From assembly GCA_902729315.2 (NCBI GenBank), contig LR746265.1, positions 2,522,892 to 2,586,891 of the forward strand: DNA of 64,000 nt, given 5' to 3'. Position numbers and translations under genes: made by a program. The first letter of the stretch is position 1. Each line of letters starts with the position of its first letter. Shown here piece by piece: positions 24,097 through 36,326 of this stretch. The DNA is from Spirodela intermedia. Taxonomy: Eukaryota; Streptophyta; Magnoliopsida; Alismatales; Araceae. The notes under the pieces are model-generated. The model was given only the letters and a program-made list of their open reading frames with translations, ran no database searches and had not been told where the DNA came from.

Positions 24097-27000
24097 ATGG
24101 GGAGGATGGCGAAGGTCTGCCTGCAGTCGATCCTGAAGCTGGTGAACTCTGTGATCGGCATGATTGGGATTGGCATGATCCTTTATTCGATGTGGATGCT
24201 GAGGGCGTGGTATAAGCAGATACATGGATTTTGGAGTGAAGGACCGGATTCCTATCCCCCGTGGTATGTTTCGCCTCTCTCCTCCTCGCCTTGGTTGCAC
24301 AATAGAAGAAACTTACCACATATTTGCGCCTGTTTGGCGGTTATGAATCGGGACAACATGTTCGTTTATTATCGGCGGTGATAGAAACCTTGTTTTCCCC
24401 TTATTTTTCTAATGTATTATAAATTCCAATCACGTTTGGATGCCAGGAGCCTTGATTATTAGTTTTGCATTATTGAAGGCATTTTTAACATGGTTAGTGA
24501 TGGAGAAAATAAGGTTACTTCGAATTTTTGGATCGACGTCTTTTATTAAGTAAAACTTTAATTGGATGGATCTATCTGTTTATTTAACGTGGAGTTACTT
24601 TTGTCTCGAACTCCAGCTGAATATCATTAAGGTAAAATGGTGGATGCTATTTACCGAAAGACTCGATTCAGTACGCGAGTATTTCGCAGTCTGTTCGCGG
24701 TTGTATTTCTTTCCTCATTCCCGGTGACACTGATGTTGTGGTATGTGCCGTGTGTGCTATAAATCGTGCTTGGTTTGGTTACAGAGGAAGTAGCTCGTGC
24801 ACTTTTATTTTTTCTCGTGACAAACTTTATGCTCATATCGCGGAAATTATATTGTATATGAATCAAAAAGCCAATTGCTTCCTAGGCTACTTTGCAACAC
24901 GATCGAGGATATCTCATACTTGGATAGTATAACGAATGACAATTCGAGGGTGGTACTTTTTTTGCATAAGAGAGTGGATAACAGCCAGGTTATTGAGATG
25001 CTCGTGTGGTATTAGTTTCCAACAACGATTGATAGTGTTTATTTGGTACAGTTGGGATATATATATAGATTTCTCGTGACATAATCACATGGGTTTCCCC
25101 TTTCCAATACAATCCCTTTGACGAGTCGTGGGATTTCAGTCTCCTGTTCTCTATGATCCCTTACTTTGCCTAGCTCGAGTAGATGGTGGTGATTACAGGG
25201 AAGTTCTCTTTTGGTGGTGGACTGACGGGTTTAGAAGTTCTGGTTTCCCATCCTCATATCTATGACTAAATTTAACAATGTAGATGTGCTGCCCTTGTTT
25301 GAACAATGTTTAGAGGCTAGTGACTTTGATTGTGGTAAGGAACGGGATAGGACGTTAAATAAATGATGCTTAAATTTTCATGGCCAGTGATGGTGACCAG
25401 AGCATCACTGAAAAGCTGAATCTACAGTTACCATTATGCCTTCAGGATTCCATGTTTCTTAAGAACTAAGAGGAAAGTGCTAAGCATTTGCTTGCTGTTT
25501 TCGTACCAGAACAATATTCATGAACTTAGCATAATCCATTTTATATTCATTTCATACTACATGAACAACTTGGTAATATGATTCAATCCGAATCTTATCT
25601 GCACCGGGACATGAATTACCCTTCAATCAGTTCCTTCTTTCATCAATTAAAGAACGTGAACATAAGGGCATGTTTGAGATCAAAGAGGGAAATTTGTTCT
25701 AGAATGTTCGTCCTATTAAATGATTGTGCTTTCTCGTAGGTCAGAAATATTTCATATTTTACGGTAGAAAATTTATAAACTGCTACCTCAGAACTTTAAT
25801 TTGAAAAAAAATGTCGGCTTGTCGTTTGTTTTCTTAAAAAAAATGAAGTCAGCGCTAAAAGTCAAAACTATTGACCTCTAACACGCGCAAAGTCTGTCAT
25901 GTCATATCGATCATAATTGCCATTTCGGCGAGGTTTAGCATTTATTCCAAATTTTCTTCCCTCGTTTGTGCCTTTTTTTTCTTTTGATGAATTTGGTACT
26001 TGCATTTTATCGGTAGCTATTCTTTCAATCTTTTTGCGAGGTAGGAGACGGTCTATCTAAGAACGAAAGTACTCTCATGTGGTTTTGATTCATTTCATTC
26101 AATTTATAACTAAAAGTTCTTCTTCAAATGCAGGTTTATTTACACTTTTCTTGCGCTTGGAGTCTCATTGTGCGTCATAGCATGTTCTGGTCATATTGCT
26201 GCAGAAACTGCAAATGGCCCTTGCATCTCATGTGTATCCTTCCATTGATTACGTTTGAAGTTTTTTTTTTTTTTTGGTGAATCTGTTCTCGCCATTTATA
26301 CAAAATCACGATTCTATCATTTTGGAAAATTGGAAAACCCAAGATTTCCTAAGAGACAAGAAGTAAGAATGCTGTCAACTTGATTGAGGCAACTATTTCC
26401 AGATGAGATATCCCTTTTGGTACCTTAGTCCTCATGTGCCTGTTCGTCGGATGTAGATAATTTTCTCGCCGTTTAATTTTTTGCCGAGACGAATCTCTGC
26501 TCTTTTATCTTTTGTTAGCTTGCCGTGTTTTGTATTCTGGACCTTTTCCTTTTCCCACCTCTACTTGTTTTCGCTTTGTCAACCATATAATTTCATTTCT
26601 GTGTCTAGTTTTATATGTTTCTCTCTTCTGACCGAATTGCAAACTGTGCTAATTCTGAAAGAACCGGAGTTTCTACAGTCGTGGGGTTCTTTCAGAATTC
26701 AGAAGTTGTGGCCGAAACAATGACATGGTATTGGTTAATCTGGTCAGTTTTAGCGTATTTGCTTTCATGTGTTTACATCTTGTTAGAATCATATCTGCTC
26801 ATACTGCTCATATCTGCTCATACTCTTCCTCGCTAGCGTCATTGAGTCACACGCGCCTGCCCTCACGGTTTCTTGCTATTTTTCTCCGCAAAATCTGGAT
26901 GGGAAATATGCCTCCCATTAATGCTCTCCTTAATCTCACGTAAATAATAGTACACGGTTTTTGTCTTCTTGCTTGTCATGGTGGAGGCCGCAGTCACTGC

Positions 27001-27644
27001 GGACGTGTTCCTGAACAAGAACTGGGAAGAGGTGCTTGCCATGCTCCACAGTGTGTTGTGTTCTCCTCCCCACCAATCTGCTCCTCTCTCATCCTCCCTT
27101 TAAACCCTTCTCAGGACTTCCCGGCAGATCCCACCGGCAGATTTGACGAGTTCAAGGATTTCGTGAAGTCAAACCTCAAGATGTGCAAGTGGATAGGAAT
27201 AATGATCGTGGGTGCACAGGTACGCGCTGGCTGACCCTCGTGTATCCTCTGTTGCAGAGATTTCCCAATTTAGGGTTCTTTCTTTTCTTCTCTTTTCTCC
27301 TTCTGAAAGTCTAGCCCCGGTGGAATCGCTGCCACATGTAACAGGCTCTGGCGATCTTCCTGGCTATGGTTCTGAGGGCCCTGGGTCCTGATCGGGAGAG
27401 GGACTACGACAGCGACGACGACTACATCCCTACCAGGCTTCCTCTCCTGAGGAACCATCAGAACCCAGCGTACGTCGCGGTAGACCCACGTGCAAATAAG
27501 GAGCCTTGGTGTGTAAGAATCCAGGACAAGGTGATTGATTTATACTCTCTCTCTACCATCACTTATTCTCTCTCCTCTCTCTCTCTCTCTCTCTATCTCA
27601 TTGTTTCCTTTTTTGTTTTGGTGTCTGATCAGATGAACATGTGA
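24097..27644 (+). CDS. TET19: Tetraspanin-19-like membrane protein (TOM2A group)
   Basis: Six exons: 24097..24263, 26134..26233, 26951..27031, 27115..27219, 27345..27530, 27633..27644 (651 nt, 216 aa; Arabidopsis TET19 is of similar length). Four hydrophobic segments: about residues 16-36 ([19 protein letters not shown]), 57-78 ([19 protein letters not shown]), 90-110 ([20 protein letters not shown]) and 139-162 ([20 protein letters not shown]). Conserved marks of this group: [11 protein letters not shown] at the N-terminus, GHIAAET after TM2, [14 protein letters not shown] at TM3, [10 protein letters not shown] before TM4, and [17 protein letters not shown] in the cytoplasmic tail. Plant members of this clade are related to TOM2A, a host factor for tobamovirus replication. 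The last coding exon adds only Met-Asn-Met. The final 102-nt intron has no in-frame stop and is a multiple of three, so retention would keep the reading frame. The start at 24097 matches the family; a second ATG at 24106 is possible. Confidence 0.9.
27575..27594. repeat. (CT)10 microsatellite in last TET19 intron
   Basis: CT run within the 102-nt intron 27531..27632, forming part of its pyrimidine tract. Confidence 0.9.
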
Positions 27645-28199
27645 AGTGAAGCGGGTGTCTCCGTTTTTTAAGCAGGCAGGACGATGGAGCAAAGGGTGAT
27701 GGTTTCCCTGTAAAAATACTCTGCTGTAGAGAGAGGTCGCGGCCTCCGAGTAAGTGGCTCCTCTCTCACCTTCGGCAATTGTTGTCTCTCGAAAACTGTG
27801 TAAATTTGTCTGTGGCGTGCCCAATGTACATCGGCGATGGACCGAGAGCAGCGAAAGAGATTCATCGGTTTAAAGAGCTTCCTCAAGCTGCTTTTTTTCA
27901 ATGATTCCTTATATTACTATTTATTATTAGCCCTGTTCTCTCTTGTGACACAGTGGGATCTTAAAGAGTCAGGTGAAATGAAGGGCCGTGACTCTCTCTC
28001 ATCTTAAAGAGAGAGAGAGAGAGAGAGAGAGAGAACCGGGAGTTTCATAGCTGCCGCTTCCTCCCCTTCCTCCGGCAATTTTCCCGACCCAACAGACTCC
28101 GGCGAGATGATTACACAGAATAAACGCTAACCGTGACCAATATCAGCAAGTTGCGGCCATTTTTAGAGAGGGAGAGGGGAGGCTAAAAGTGGGAGGGAT
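27645..28199. other. Convergent 3' region, tetraspanin / desaturase
   Basis: Holds both 3' UTRs. No coding segment supported. A (GA)13 run lies at 28009..28034. Confidence 0.6.
28009..28034. repeat. (GA)13 microsatellite
   Basis: 26-base GA run in the convergent intergenic region. Confidence 0.95.
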
Positions 28200-30524
28200 C
28201 TACTCATCTTTCTTGGCGGCCCTCTTAATCCGGCTGAAGGGGCCGACGGCGCGGTCGGTGACGTACATGTAGATCACCTGGGTCCATGACCGGTAGGAAT
28301 CGAGGGACTCGTAGAACTCGGGGGCGATCTCCTTCACCCTGTGGAGGCGGGTCCCGGGGATCCTCGGGAAGTCGTGGTGCTCGTTGTGGAACCCCACGCT
28401 CCACGTCATCAGATTCAATGGCCCGTAGTAGGAGTACGTCTCCTGCTCCGGCTTGAACACGTAGTGCTCGGAGATGAAGTGCCCCGCCATGGGATGCATC
28501 CCCCCGCCCACAAAGGTCGACAGCAGGAGGTAGCCCAGCGACCGCCATCCGAAGAAGACCACCGCAGCCAAGTCTAGCGTGAGCTGGGCCAGCAGGTTGA
28601 GGAGCTCCCACCAGCCGGGGGGCTTGGGCTTGAGGAAGAGCGGCCGCAGGGCGTAGAAGAAGAGCTGGAAGAGGACCCAGATGGATTTAGCGATGGGGTT
28701 GGCTACTAGGCGGCCCTCGGTGCGGGTGGGGATGTCCATGTCGATGCCGTCGACGCCTTGGAAGCGGTGGTGCTCAAGATGGTATTTTTGGAAGGTGACG
28801 GACATGGGGACGCCGATGGGGAGGTTGGCGAAGATGCCCAGCCAGCGGTTGTAGGAGGGGGTGGAGAAGGCCAGGTTGTGGCTCAGCTCGTGGATGGCCA
28901 GGAAGAGGTTGTGGTTGAGGAAGGACCCGAAGAAGTAGGCCACCGAGAAGATCTTCAGCCACCCGGCGTCGTGGAGGAAAGCCGCTGTCCAGAGCTGGAG
29001 CAAGACCGCCGCCGTTATCTGAGAGAGAGAGAGAGAGAGAGAAGCTGCGGGCGTCAGGGAGTTGGAGGAGGAGGAGGAGCTTTTGATTCAAATCAGAGCT
29101 CTTTGATTCGGGGAACAGACTTCCAGTCCATTGGTTATATTGATTCTGTGAGAGCATTCGAAATCTGGCGACGGAATTTCTTGTTTAGTTTCATAAAAAT
29201 CCCGACTCTGGAGACGAAGCTTCGGTCAATCAATCAATCAATCAATGGGTGTTCTTAGATATGTACACACAATTCAGAGGTCAATTCGAAATCTGGCGAC
29301 AAGAACTGCCTTTGAATATGAGTTTCGTGATCGGAGAAATCGAGAATAAAAACAACCCAACCCTTTCAGGAAGTGTGAAGGCTATGCATGGTTCGGCATC
29401 TCTAGGCGGAGATATTTTAGCGCCATTTTAAAATCTGCCAACAGTAATTTCCCCACGAAGCGCTACGAATAAAGAAAAGGATTGCGGATTGTGGATTGTG
29501 ACAGTTGAGAGTTGATGTCTGAAGGCGATTGATCTACGGATCTAGAGCGAAGACCTACACAGTTTCGCAAGGAATGGTGTAATGCAACAGGAAATTAAAA
29601 AAAAGGCATTTTTTAAGGATGACAAAAAAGATGAGGAAGAAACCAAGAGGAAGTCACTAAGAACTAGTAGATTAAACAGTCGCTCATATAAGAAAAAGAA
29701 CTACGTATAGCCCTTCCGAACATTACCTCAGATTTTCAAAAATCAGTGGAGTAATTCAGAGTGACAAGCATTCGAGGAAGTGTTAGGGTACCCAATTATT
29801 TCCCCGGTCTCTCTTCCCTTCGTTTTAATTCCGTCTCGGTTCCTCAGGTCGAGCTTTATGTGCATCTTCCACAATTGGCAGGAGAAGAAGAGGAGGAAGA
29901 AGAAAAGGAAGAAGAAGTGGAAGAAGAAGAGGAGGAAGAAGAAAAGGAAGAAGAAGAGGAAGAAGAAGAGGAGGAAGAAGAAAAGGAAGAAGAAAAGGAA
30001 GAAGAAGAGGAGGAAGAAGAAAAGGAAGAAGAAGAAAAGGAAGAAGAAGAAGAAGAAGAAGAAGAAGAAGAAGAAGAAGAAGAAGAAGAAGAATAAGAAG
30101 AAGAAGAAAGAACAGGACGATAGCGCGTCATTACACAGAACTCTCAATGCCAGGAAGACCAGGGAATGTCGAACCAGGTAAGAAAGGACAACCTCGACGC
30201 GAGGAAGACGGAAGAGATCCAACAATCGGGGTCACGGCATTTCCAGCCCAAACACGCAGAAGAACAGGGAATGCCGAACCAGGCGAGCGAGATCTGGGAA
30301 TTGGGGAAGCCGAAGCGCACAGATCACATGGCGGAGGAAGAAGACCGTCTTACCTTGAGGAAGGCCCAGGGATCGGGGCCGAAGAGCTCCTTGATCTGCG
30401 GGTACTGAGAAAGGATCTTGCGCCGCCTGGAGGCATGGGGTTCGTCCGTGTACGACCAGAAGAAATCTGTCGCCATTACTCCTTCCTCCTCACCCTGCTC
30501 AGCCGCACCTGCGCCCTTCCCCAT
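28200..30524 (-). CDS. DES1: Sphingolipid delta-4 desaturase
   Basis: ER membrane di-iron enzyme that introduces a trans double bond at C4 of the sphingoid base of dihydroceramide. Two exons: 30524..30354 (57 aa) and 29018..28200 (272 aa plus stop), 329 aa in total, phase-0 intron of 1335 bp. Exon 1 reads [11 protein letters not shown] then [20 protein letters not shown]; the family start MGxEEE-(I/V)MATDFFWS supports the upstream ATG at 30524 over the one at 30476. The lipid desaturase DES signature region is intact. All three histidine boxes are present: HELSHN, HLEHH and HNEHH. Other marks: [43 protein letters not shown]. Four or more hydrophobic segments fit a multi-pass protein. Codon use is strongly GC-rich at third positions. 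The intron carries a long GAA/GAG tract (+ strand), and a (CT)n run forms the acceptor tract of exon 2. Confidence 0.95.
29021..29042. repeat. (GA)11 at the desaturase exon 2 acceptor
   Basis: On the transcribed (minus) strand this is a CT run lying directly against the AG acceptor at 29020..29019. Confidence 0.95.
29881..30115. repeat. Long GAA/GAG trinucleotide tract in desaturase intron
   Basis: About 230 bases of almost pure purine on the + strand, made of GAA, GAG and AAG-type units, ending in an uninterrupted run of about 18 GAA at 30040..30093 and a short further run. On the desaturase transcript it is a long UUC/CUC pyrimidine tract inside the intron. It creates spurious open frames of poly-Glu, poly-Lys/Arg, poly-Ser and poly-Phe. 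Confidence 0.95.
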
Positions 30525-30703
30525 CTCTCTCTCTCTCTCCTCCCCCCACAACACGTCCTGCAGAGCCGCCGAAGAAGAGGGAGACCTTCGTCCCTCCCTC
30601 TTATTGTCCCCACCAACGGGGGAATATGCGCCGCCGCAACCTGCGGTCGAGCCCCGTCGCATCGAACCAGGGATGTGATAGAGGAAGAGAGAGAAAGAAA
30701 CAG

Positions 30704-30739
<36 letters not shown>

Positions 30740-31159
30740 GCCTGGAGGTCATATTGGGTACCCGCAGTGGATCGCGCGACTCTGGGCCGTCCGATCTCAG
30801 GATCCTGAGAGATCTTCGGAAGCAAGCGGGCCCCACCCGGAACCAGATGCCCGCCCACCTGGCATGCTGACGTGTCAACCAGAGGTCCCGTCAATCGAGG
30901 GATCGATGGGCCGACCTACCAGTCGCACATCGAAGGGCCACGTCGGATCCTTAAACCGCCGGAGATCGCCATGCAGGCCATCCGAGCCGTCCAAAAGGGA
31001 ATATCTATACATAATTTATCTATTTACATTCCAGGCAACAACGATTTACATACCTGATTGTCAAACCCATTCTAAATACAGCATCTTCAGAATGACGTCA
31101 CTTTCTCTCTCTACCCCCCGCAGGATGGCGGTAGAGAGAGAAAATAGATGGGTGGGTTT
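30525..31159. other. Desaturase upstream region and RING gene 3' end
   Basis: Contains a CT run (30525..30539) immediately upstream of the desaturase ATG, an (AT)n/(GA)n compound microsatellite at 30704..30739 that could serve as a TATA-like element for the desaturase, and the 3' UTR of the RING gene near 31.1 kb. No coding segment supported. Confidence 0.5.
30704..30739. repeat. Compound (AT)8(GA)9 microsatellite
   Basis: AT run 30704..30720 passes directly into a GA run 30721..30739, about 180 bp upstream of the desaturase start codon. Confidence 0.95.
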
Positions 31160-34100
31160 CTAGTTCTCTCTCCATTTGGACTGAGAATCGTACACATCGA
31201 AGACGGAGTTGGGGAGGACGAGTGGGAGCTTATCCACGAACATGAGCAGCCGGCGGGCGTCTTCCCTGGAGACCGCGGCCGCATCGACCACGTCCCTGAT
31301 GTCCGTGTAAACCCACAGATCGCCCGAGTTGACCCGCTTCAGGCTGTCGCGGCAGAAGGGGCAAGACTGCGATCTCGAGCGCCTGCAAAACGCACTCGCA
31401 TGTGAGAGATCGAGAGATCGAGACAATTAATCAATAATTACAAACCGTGGTCAACAGAAAAAAAGAAGAAAAAAGAACAGTAAATGTTGCATTATTGGCG
31501 GATTCCCATTTTCAATGAAAAATATAAGATCACAGTTGCAGACTTTGGGATGCGGAATGCGCGAAAAGTGCTTAAAATGGAATTAATGCGTTCAATCATA
31601 GGAGTGAATAAACGCAGACATATATGAAGTCAACTATGCTGGATATGAACATAATATTGCGATATAAGGGGCTCCACATAGGATCTCAGCCTTTAACGGG
31701 AGATCTGATAAGCAAGAATGATGGGGATGATCTGGCAGACGACAGAGGTGGTGTTCCAGAGAACCGTCTTGGTCTGAATCCGTTCTTCGAATCATAGAAC
31801 ATGAACAGCTTTCGCAAATATCATAAACCTTGGCTACTTCTATCTAGGAATCAAAAGAAATCGTGGTAGGATCCCATTCTGTAATGAATGCGATACCTTC
31901 TTTAAACCCTTCGATAAAACACGATAATCTGGTGGCGCTTAGGGAAGCCTTTTTCTTTGGAGAAAAGTGGCCAGACAGCTTCCCCCACAATCACAAATGT
32001 GGGACTATAAACTGACAGAAATAAATAACTCAAGATATGAATGAACGGAGGAAAAAGATCAACATAAATATACGACAATAATACAGAATGTAAATATCAC
32101 AAAGAAACATTCAAGCTGGAAATTAGAAAATGCCAATATCATGTTCATCCCATAGTTGGTTGAATATAAAGCAGTGGAGCAGCAGATAGATTTCTTCCTG
32201 TGCCTCTCCTTTCAAAGGAAAATGTGGAAGAATTCCATATTGTGATGAAGCAAGACAGGTTAATCCATCAACCAAACAAGGCATGGAGATGGCTGATTCG
32301 TCGTCAGCAAGCAAGAAGAGGGCTAAGAGACGTTAATGCAATGCTCATCTTAAAGTTGGTCGAATATGAAGCAATGGATCCGAGGCTGGATCTGTTCTAG
32401 GCTGAAAAAGTATAAGCTAGGCGACGAAAGTGTAGAAAAAGGAGCAAATTACACAATTATACACGTTTGTATATATATCATTGTTCAACATGAAATGTTG
32501 CGGGTTGACTATATCTTTTGATTTTTTGTTCCTTACTATCACTTGAAAAGCAAAATTTAATCTGAAGCAATTAGTCAAGGAGCACAGACCTCCACCTAGC
32601 TCCCCACGAAGAGTGAAAAAGAGCTGAAAAGAAAAGAGAGGCCTACCAATCATGATAGCATTTCAAGCACAATGCGTGACTGCAATTGGGCAGGACAATC
32701 CTGCTGTTCATTTCCATACAAATTCCGCATTCTTCTTCTCTTTCAGCGTCGATCTCTGAGAACTGCCTGGTATCTTCTTCATCTCTTCGTCTGTACCGTT
32801 CCATGCAGATGGCTCTTTGCCGTTTGTCTTCCATATCAGTGATTCCCCTTTGAAGTTGCAGCAGAGACGGAAAGATCACAGCTGTTGATGAGCATCGACA
32901 AGAGCCAGAAACTAAGAACACAGGAAGCTGAGGACAATAGCCAACATAATGGACGATAAATTACCATAGAATTCTCGGATGGTTGCTTTCCTTTCGTGAG
33001 TTGACATGGTTGTTGTTCCATCTACATAAACCTACAATGGAATAAATCACATAAACTTGGAAAAATTTAAATTACTTAAATGCATAGGGAAATGTTTACA
33101 TTTTCTAGAAGGCTTCTCATTTCAGGGCCAGAGTCTCAACCTTATAAATTAATATGCGCAGCAAGCCAAGTGCTCCAGCAAGGTGGCAGTCAGTCCACTG
33201 CACTAGGAAAAGAAAGAGGCGCGCAGCAGGGCTATATGACATTCTCATCTGAAGGCAGGCACCGTCGTAATCGCCAGGGAATTCTGAAGCCCTGTAGCAT
33301 TAAAATGATGTCAAGACTACAGAAGAGGGATTGCCCAATTCCTGCTGTTGTGTTTGTGCTAATTTTTCAGCGAATCTCAAGATAGTAGTAGGGGGGAAAA
33401 GGAGTGTAGAATTTCACGGAAACGAAATTAGAACCATCTAAAAAAAAGTGGAGAAGAAAGCAGAGCGAATGATAACGCATTAACCTTCTGCAACATCCTC
33501 TTGGTAGCCTTTCATGTTCAAAACACCAAGGAGTTTTCAACAGCAGAAGGCCTAACACTGGGTTTTAAATGCTTATCTGAAGATCCACATCTTCAAAGCC
33601 TATCATGAACAAGTTGTATATATACTGAAAGTGGAGAAGCACAGGACCAATTCTTTCAAGAAATTATATTTTTTAAATGAGAATTATCAGGATAGAGAAG
33701 AGGTCTTTTGAACAACACCATTGGGAGGAGAACAAAATTGAAGTATAACTACAAACACTCAACCCATTATTGTGTAGAAAGCAAGGTAACAACAGCATAT
33801 GCCATTTCACTAACCATTAGGCAATAAATTGGACGCTAACTAACACTCGATAAGAAGTGAAAGAATATCAAAATTACCACTATGATTTTGATACAGGACA
33901 TTGAATTTTCCGAAATTATAGCAACTTCAAGAACAGCTCCAAGTACTCTACAGCATCACGGCTGTCTCATTCCGAATGCCACACCTTATGTTAACGCATG
34001 GCCTCTCGGAACTAGTCAAACACGAGACTATTAAGCCGAGATGACTCCAGTAACCAGTTTTAGACAACAATACAGATGCTATAAAAGTCCCCACTTGCAA

Positions 34101-35030
34101 ACTCTGCATTCATGGAACAAAAAAATCGAACGCCAGAGCTTTTTTTTTTCTTGCGCCCTGTTCGCGAACGAGTTACATAGAGGAGTGATACCGAAAGAAG
34201 ATTTAAGAAGTGTTCATAATTTCGACCAACCTTACCGAAAATCCCTTCTCCGAAAGGTTTCTTCGCTCGTGGCCTTTAAGAAAATTCGGATATTTCATAA
34301 CGTATGATTCGTTCTTGTTATGCCGAACAACAGAACATAGTTACTAAGGGCCGCCCCGCAAAGGACAATAGAGCATCCCCGCGGACAGATCCTCACTTCT
34401 TTGTTATAAATGCAGAACTAATACAATCCAGAGATCAAAGTCTCGCGTCAGTTGTCACAAGAGGGAAATGAAAGGCGAGGTATGGAATGTATCTGTGATC
34501 AAAGGTTCAGAAAATAGAATAACTATAGCACGAGAAAAAAAGGAAAAATGTAAAACCAATCTCTACGAGAACGACGAGGTTTAGCAGTTCTTTCGTACGA
34601 TGGAAGGTCAGAGGGAGAACTGGAATAGGTAAAAACTACATATTACCACAAGGAAAAGAGTTTGGTCCCTATATTTAAAGGACAAGGAGAGAACAGGAAG
34701 AAGAGAAACCCAACCCTACCACATGGCCAACATGCCCTGATCAGGAATCAAAAGAAACAGCCATACAGAGGGAGAGCAGAGGAGAAGCGATAAAAAGATC
34801 CACCAAAACGAACAACAGTTGATCAAACGCATGATTGAGAAATTAAAAAAACGCCACCGACCCGATGGGGGGAAGATTCCCTAATCAAACAAACGCAGAA
34901 AAGAAAAAGCAGCTAGCTCGAGACGGAGGCACGATGTCCTGGCTCGAGACTCCTGAATGACTCACATGGTATTGGCATGCTGGATGTCGGCTTCGAGAAC
35001 TTTGACGGAATCCTTGAATGATTTCCGCAT
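31160..35030 (-). CDS. RING-type E3 ubiquitin ligase, AIRP2-like
   Basis: Five exons (minus): 35030..34966, 33291..33141, 33031..32965, 32881..32647, 31382..31160 (741 nt, 246 aa). All splice sites are GT-AG and phases close. The N-terminal half carries the blocks MRKSFKDSVKVLEADIQHAN, CLQMRMSYSP, LVQWTDCHLAGALGLLRIL and TMSTHERKATIREFY, typical of the plant AIRP2 group (AIRP2 acts in ABA and drought response in Arabidopsis). A C3HC4 RING finger spans about residues 146-186: CGIC, then NCSH, CLKC, and SCPFC, all eight zinc ligands visible. It is followed by the family block RDSLKRVNSGDLWVYTD and a tail ending SQSKWREN. It is probably cytosolic, with no membrane segment. It is closer to the uncharacterised Arabidopsis paralogues of AIRP2 than to AIRP2 itself (recalled, not searched). 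Introns 1 and 4 are each over 1.2 kb. Confidence 0.92.
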
Positions 35031-36326
35031 GGAAACGAGAAACATCTCCCCGCTTCCCTTCCCCTCCCGCCAAACCAAAAGGACACAATACCACAACCAA
35101 ACCCTAGCAATGCGATCTTCTCCCCGATCGCGCTGGATCGGACGCCCCCTTCCCCGTCAACCACTCTCCACCTTTCCCCACCCCCTCCCTCCCTCCGCCC
35201 TTTCTCTTCCCACTCTGTAACCTGGAGACGGCCCCCAACAGCAGCAGCAAGCAACAGCAGGCGGGGGTTTCGTGGACGCCACGTGTACTCCATGAGAGCG
35301 ATCGAGCACCCCCGCGGAAAATAATCAGAATATTAAAAGAAATCTTCGTCCTAAGGCAAATCCGGAGAGTGGAAAACAAGGATCCATCGACACGTGATAT
35401 AACTGTCGGCGGCGGGACCAACGGCCGCTCCTCCGCTTTCGCAACATGGGCTGCGGCCCACTGAAATCCAGCCCGACTGGCCCATCTTTGCCCAAACTAC
35501 CTTCCACGTGGCATCTCCGGCCTCTCTGGCTTGACGGCCTCTACCATCTTCGGTCGGGATCTTCTCCGGCGAGCTCCCCCTTTCTTCCTGCGCGGAGGCG
35601 CTACTACTCTGGAAACCCTAGACTGGGGGCAGCCTCCAGCAAGAAACCCCGCCGGCGAGCTCTCCGGGGGGCGGGCCAGAAACAAGAATATGCCGGTACG
35701 GCTATGGCGGTGATCGCGCTACCGGGTGTAGCTGCCCGTGATGTTCACACATGGAGCCGTTTTCCGACGGCGTCGGGTTGCATGTGAATGGAGGGGGGAG
35801 ACATGTGAGCCGCCGCGGCCCCGGCAGCGGCAAGGTGAGTCCAAGATTCCTGCACGCCAGCGGCTTTGTCTGCCATTTATCTTCTCTATCGTAGTATCAT
35901 TTAAGAAAGCTTCAGGCTACGGCATGAACGACGACCATGTGAGCTCCGGGCCCCCAGGATGGCCGAGCGGAGTAAATGTTAGATGGGCAGAGAGAGAGTT
36001 AAATCCACCTGTTTCACTGTCACAGCCACAGCCACAGAAGATACAGAAGCGAGCAGCAGACGCCACGAGCACAACCACACCAGCGAGGTCCTCTTCCATT
36101 ACCGGACAAGAACAGGAGATCGCAGTTCTGGGATCAACGCGGGTTTCCCTCCCGCGAGGCAGACTGAACAATAAAGAGTGGAAGGAAGAAGGGAGGAAGA
36201 AGCGCTCTCTCTCCTTCGGAGAGGGCTACGATGGGGAGCACAAGTTCCTAAGCTCTCAAACAAAGGTACGAACGCCGACGCAACGGTCGCATGCGGGCGG
36301 CGGGGACTCTTACCTCCGCGGCTCCG
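35031..36326. other. RING gene promoter region and expansin 3' end
   Basis: About 1.3 kb. Two telo-box-like AAACCCTAG motifs (near 35098 and 35622) and a CACGTG G-box core (35505..35510) are visible. The first telo-box lies about 70 bp upstream of the RING start. Open frames on the + strand at 35.4-36.3 kb show no family resemblance and no splice support. Confidence 0.5.

Noticed and set aside
28225-29258. Long open frames in other frames and antisense to the desaturase
   Set aside because: Shadows of a GC-rich exon with few AT-rich stop codons.
29761-30225. Open frames of 80-160 codons on both strands encoding poly-Glu, poly-Lys/Arg, poly-Ser and poly-Phe
   Set aside because: They are translations of the GAA/GAG tract within the desaturase intron; all frames through such a repeat stay open.
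30147-31163. 338-codon open frame on the + strand
   Set aside because: It runs through desaturase exon 1 antisense, its promoter and several microsatellites; the translation is low in hydrophobic pattern and matches no family.
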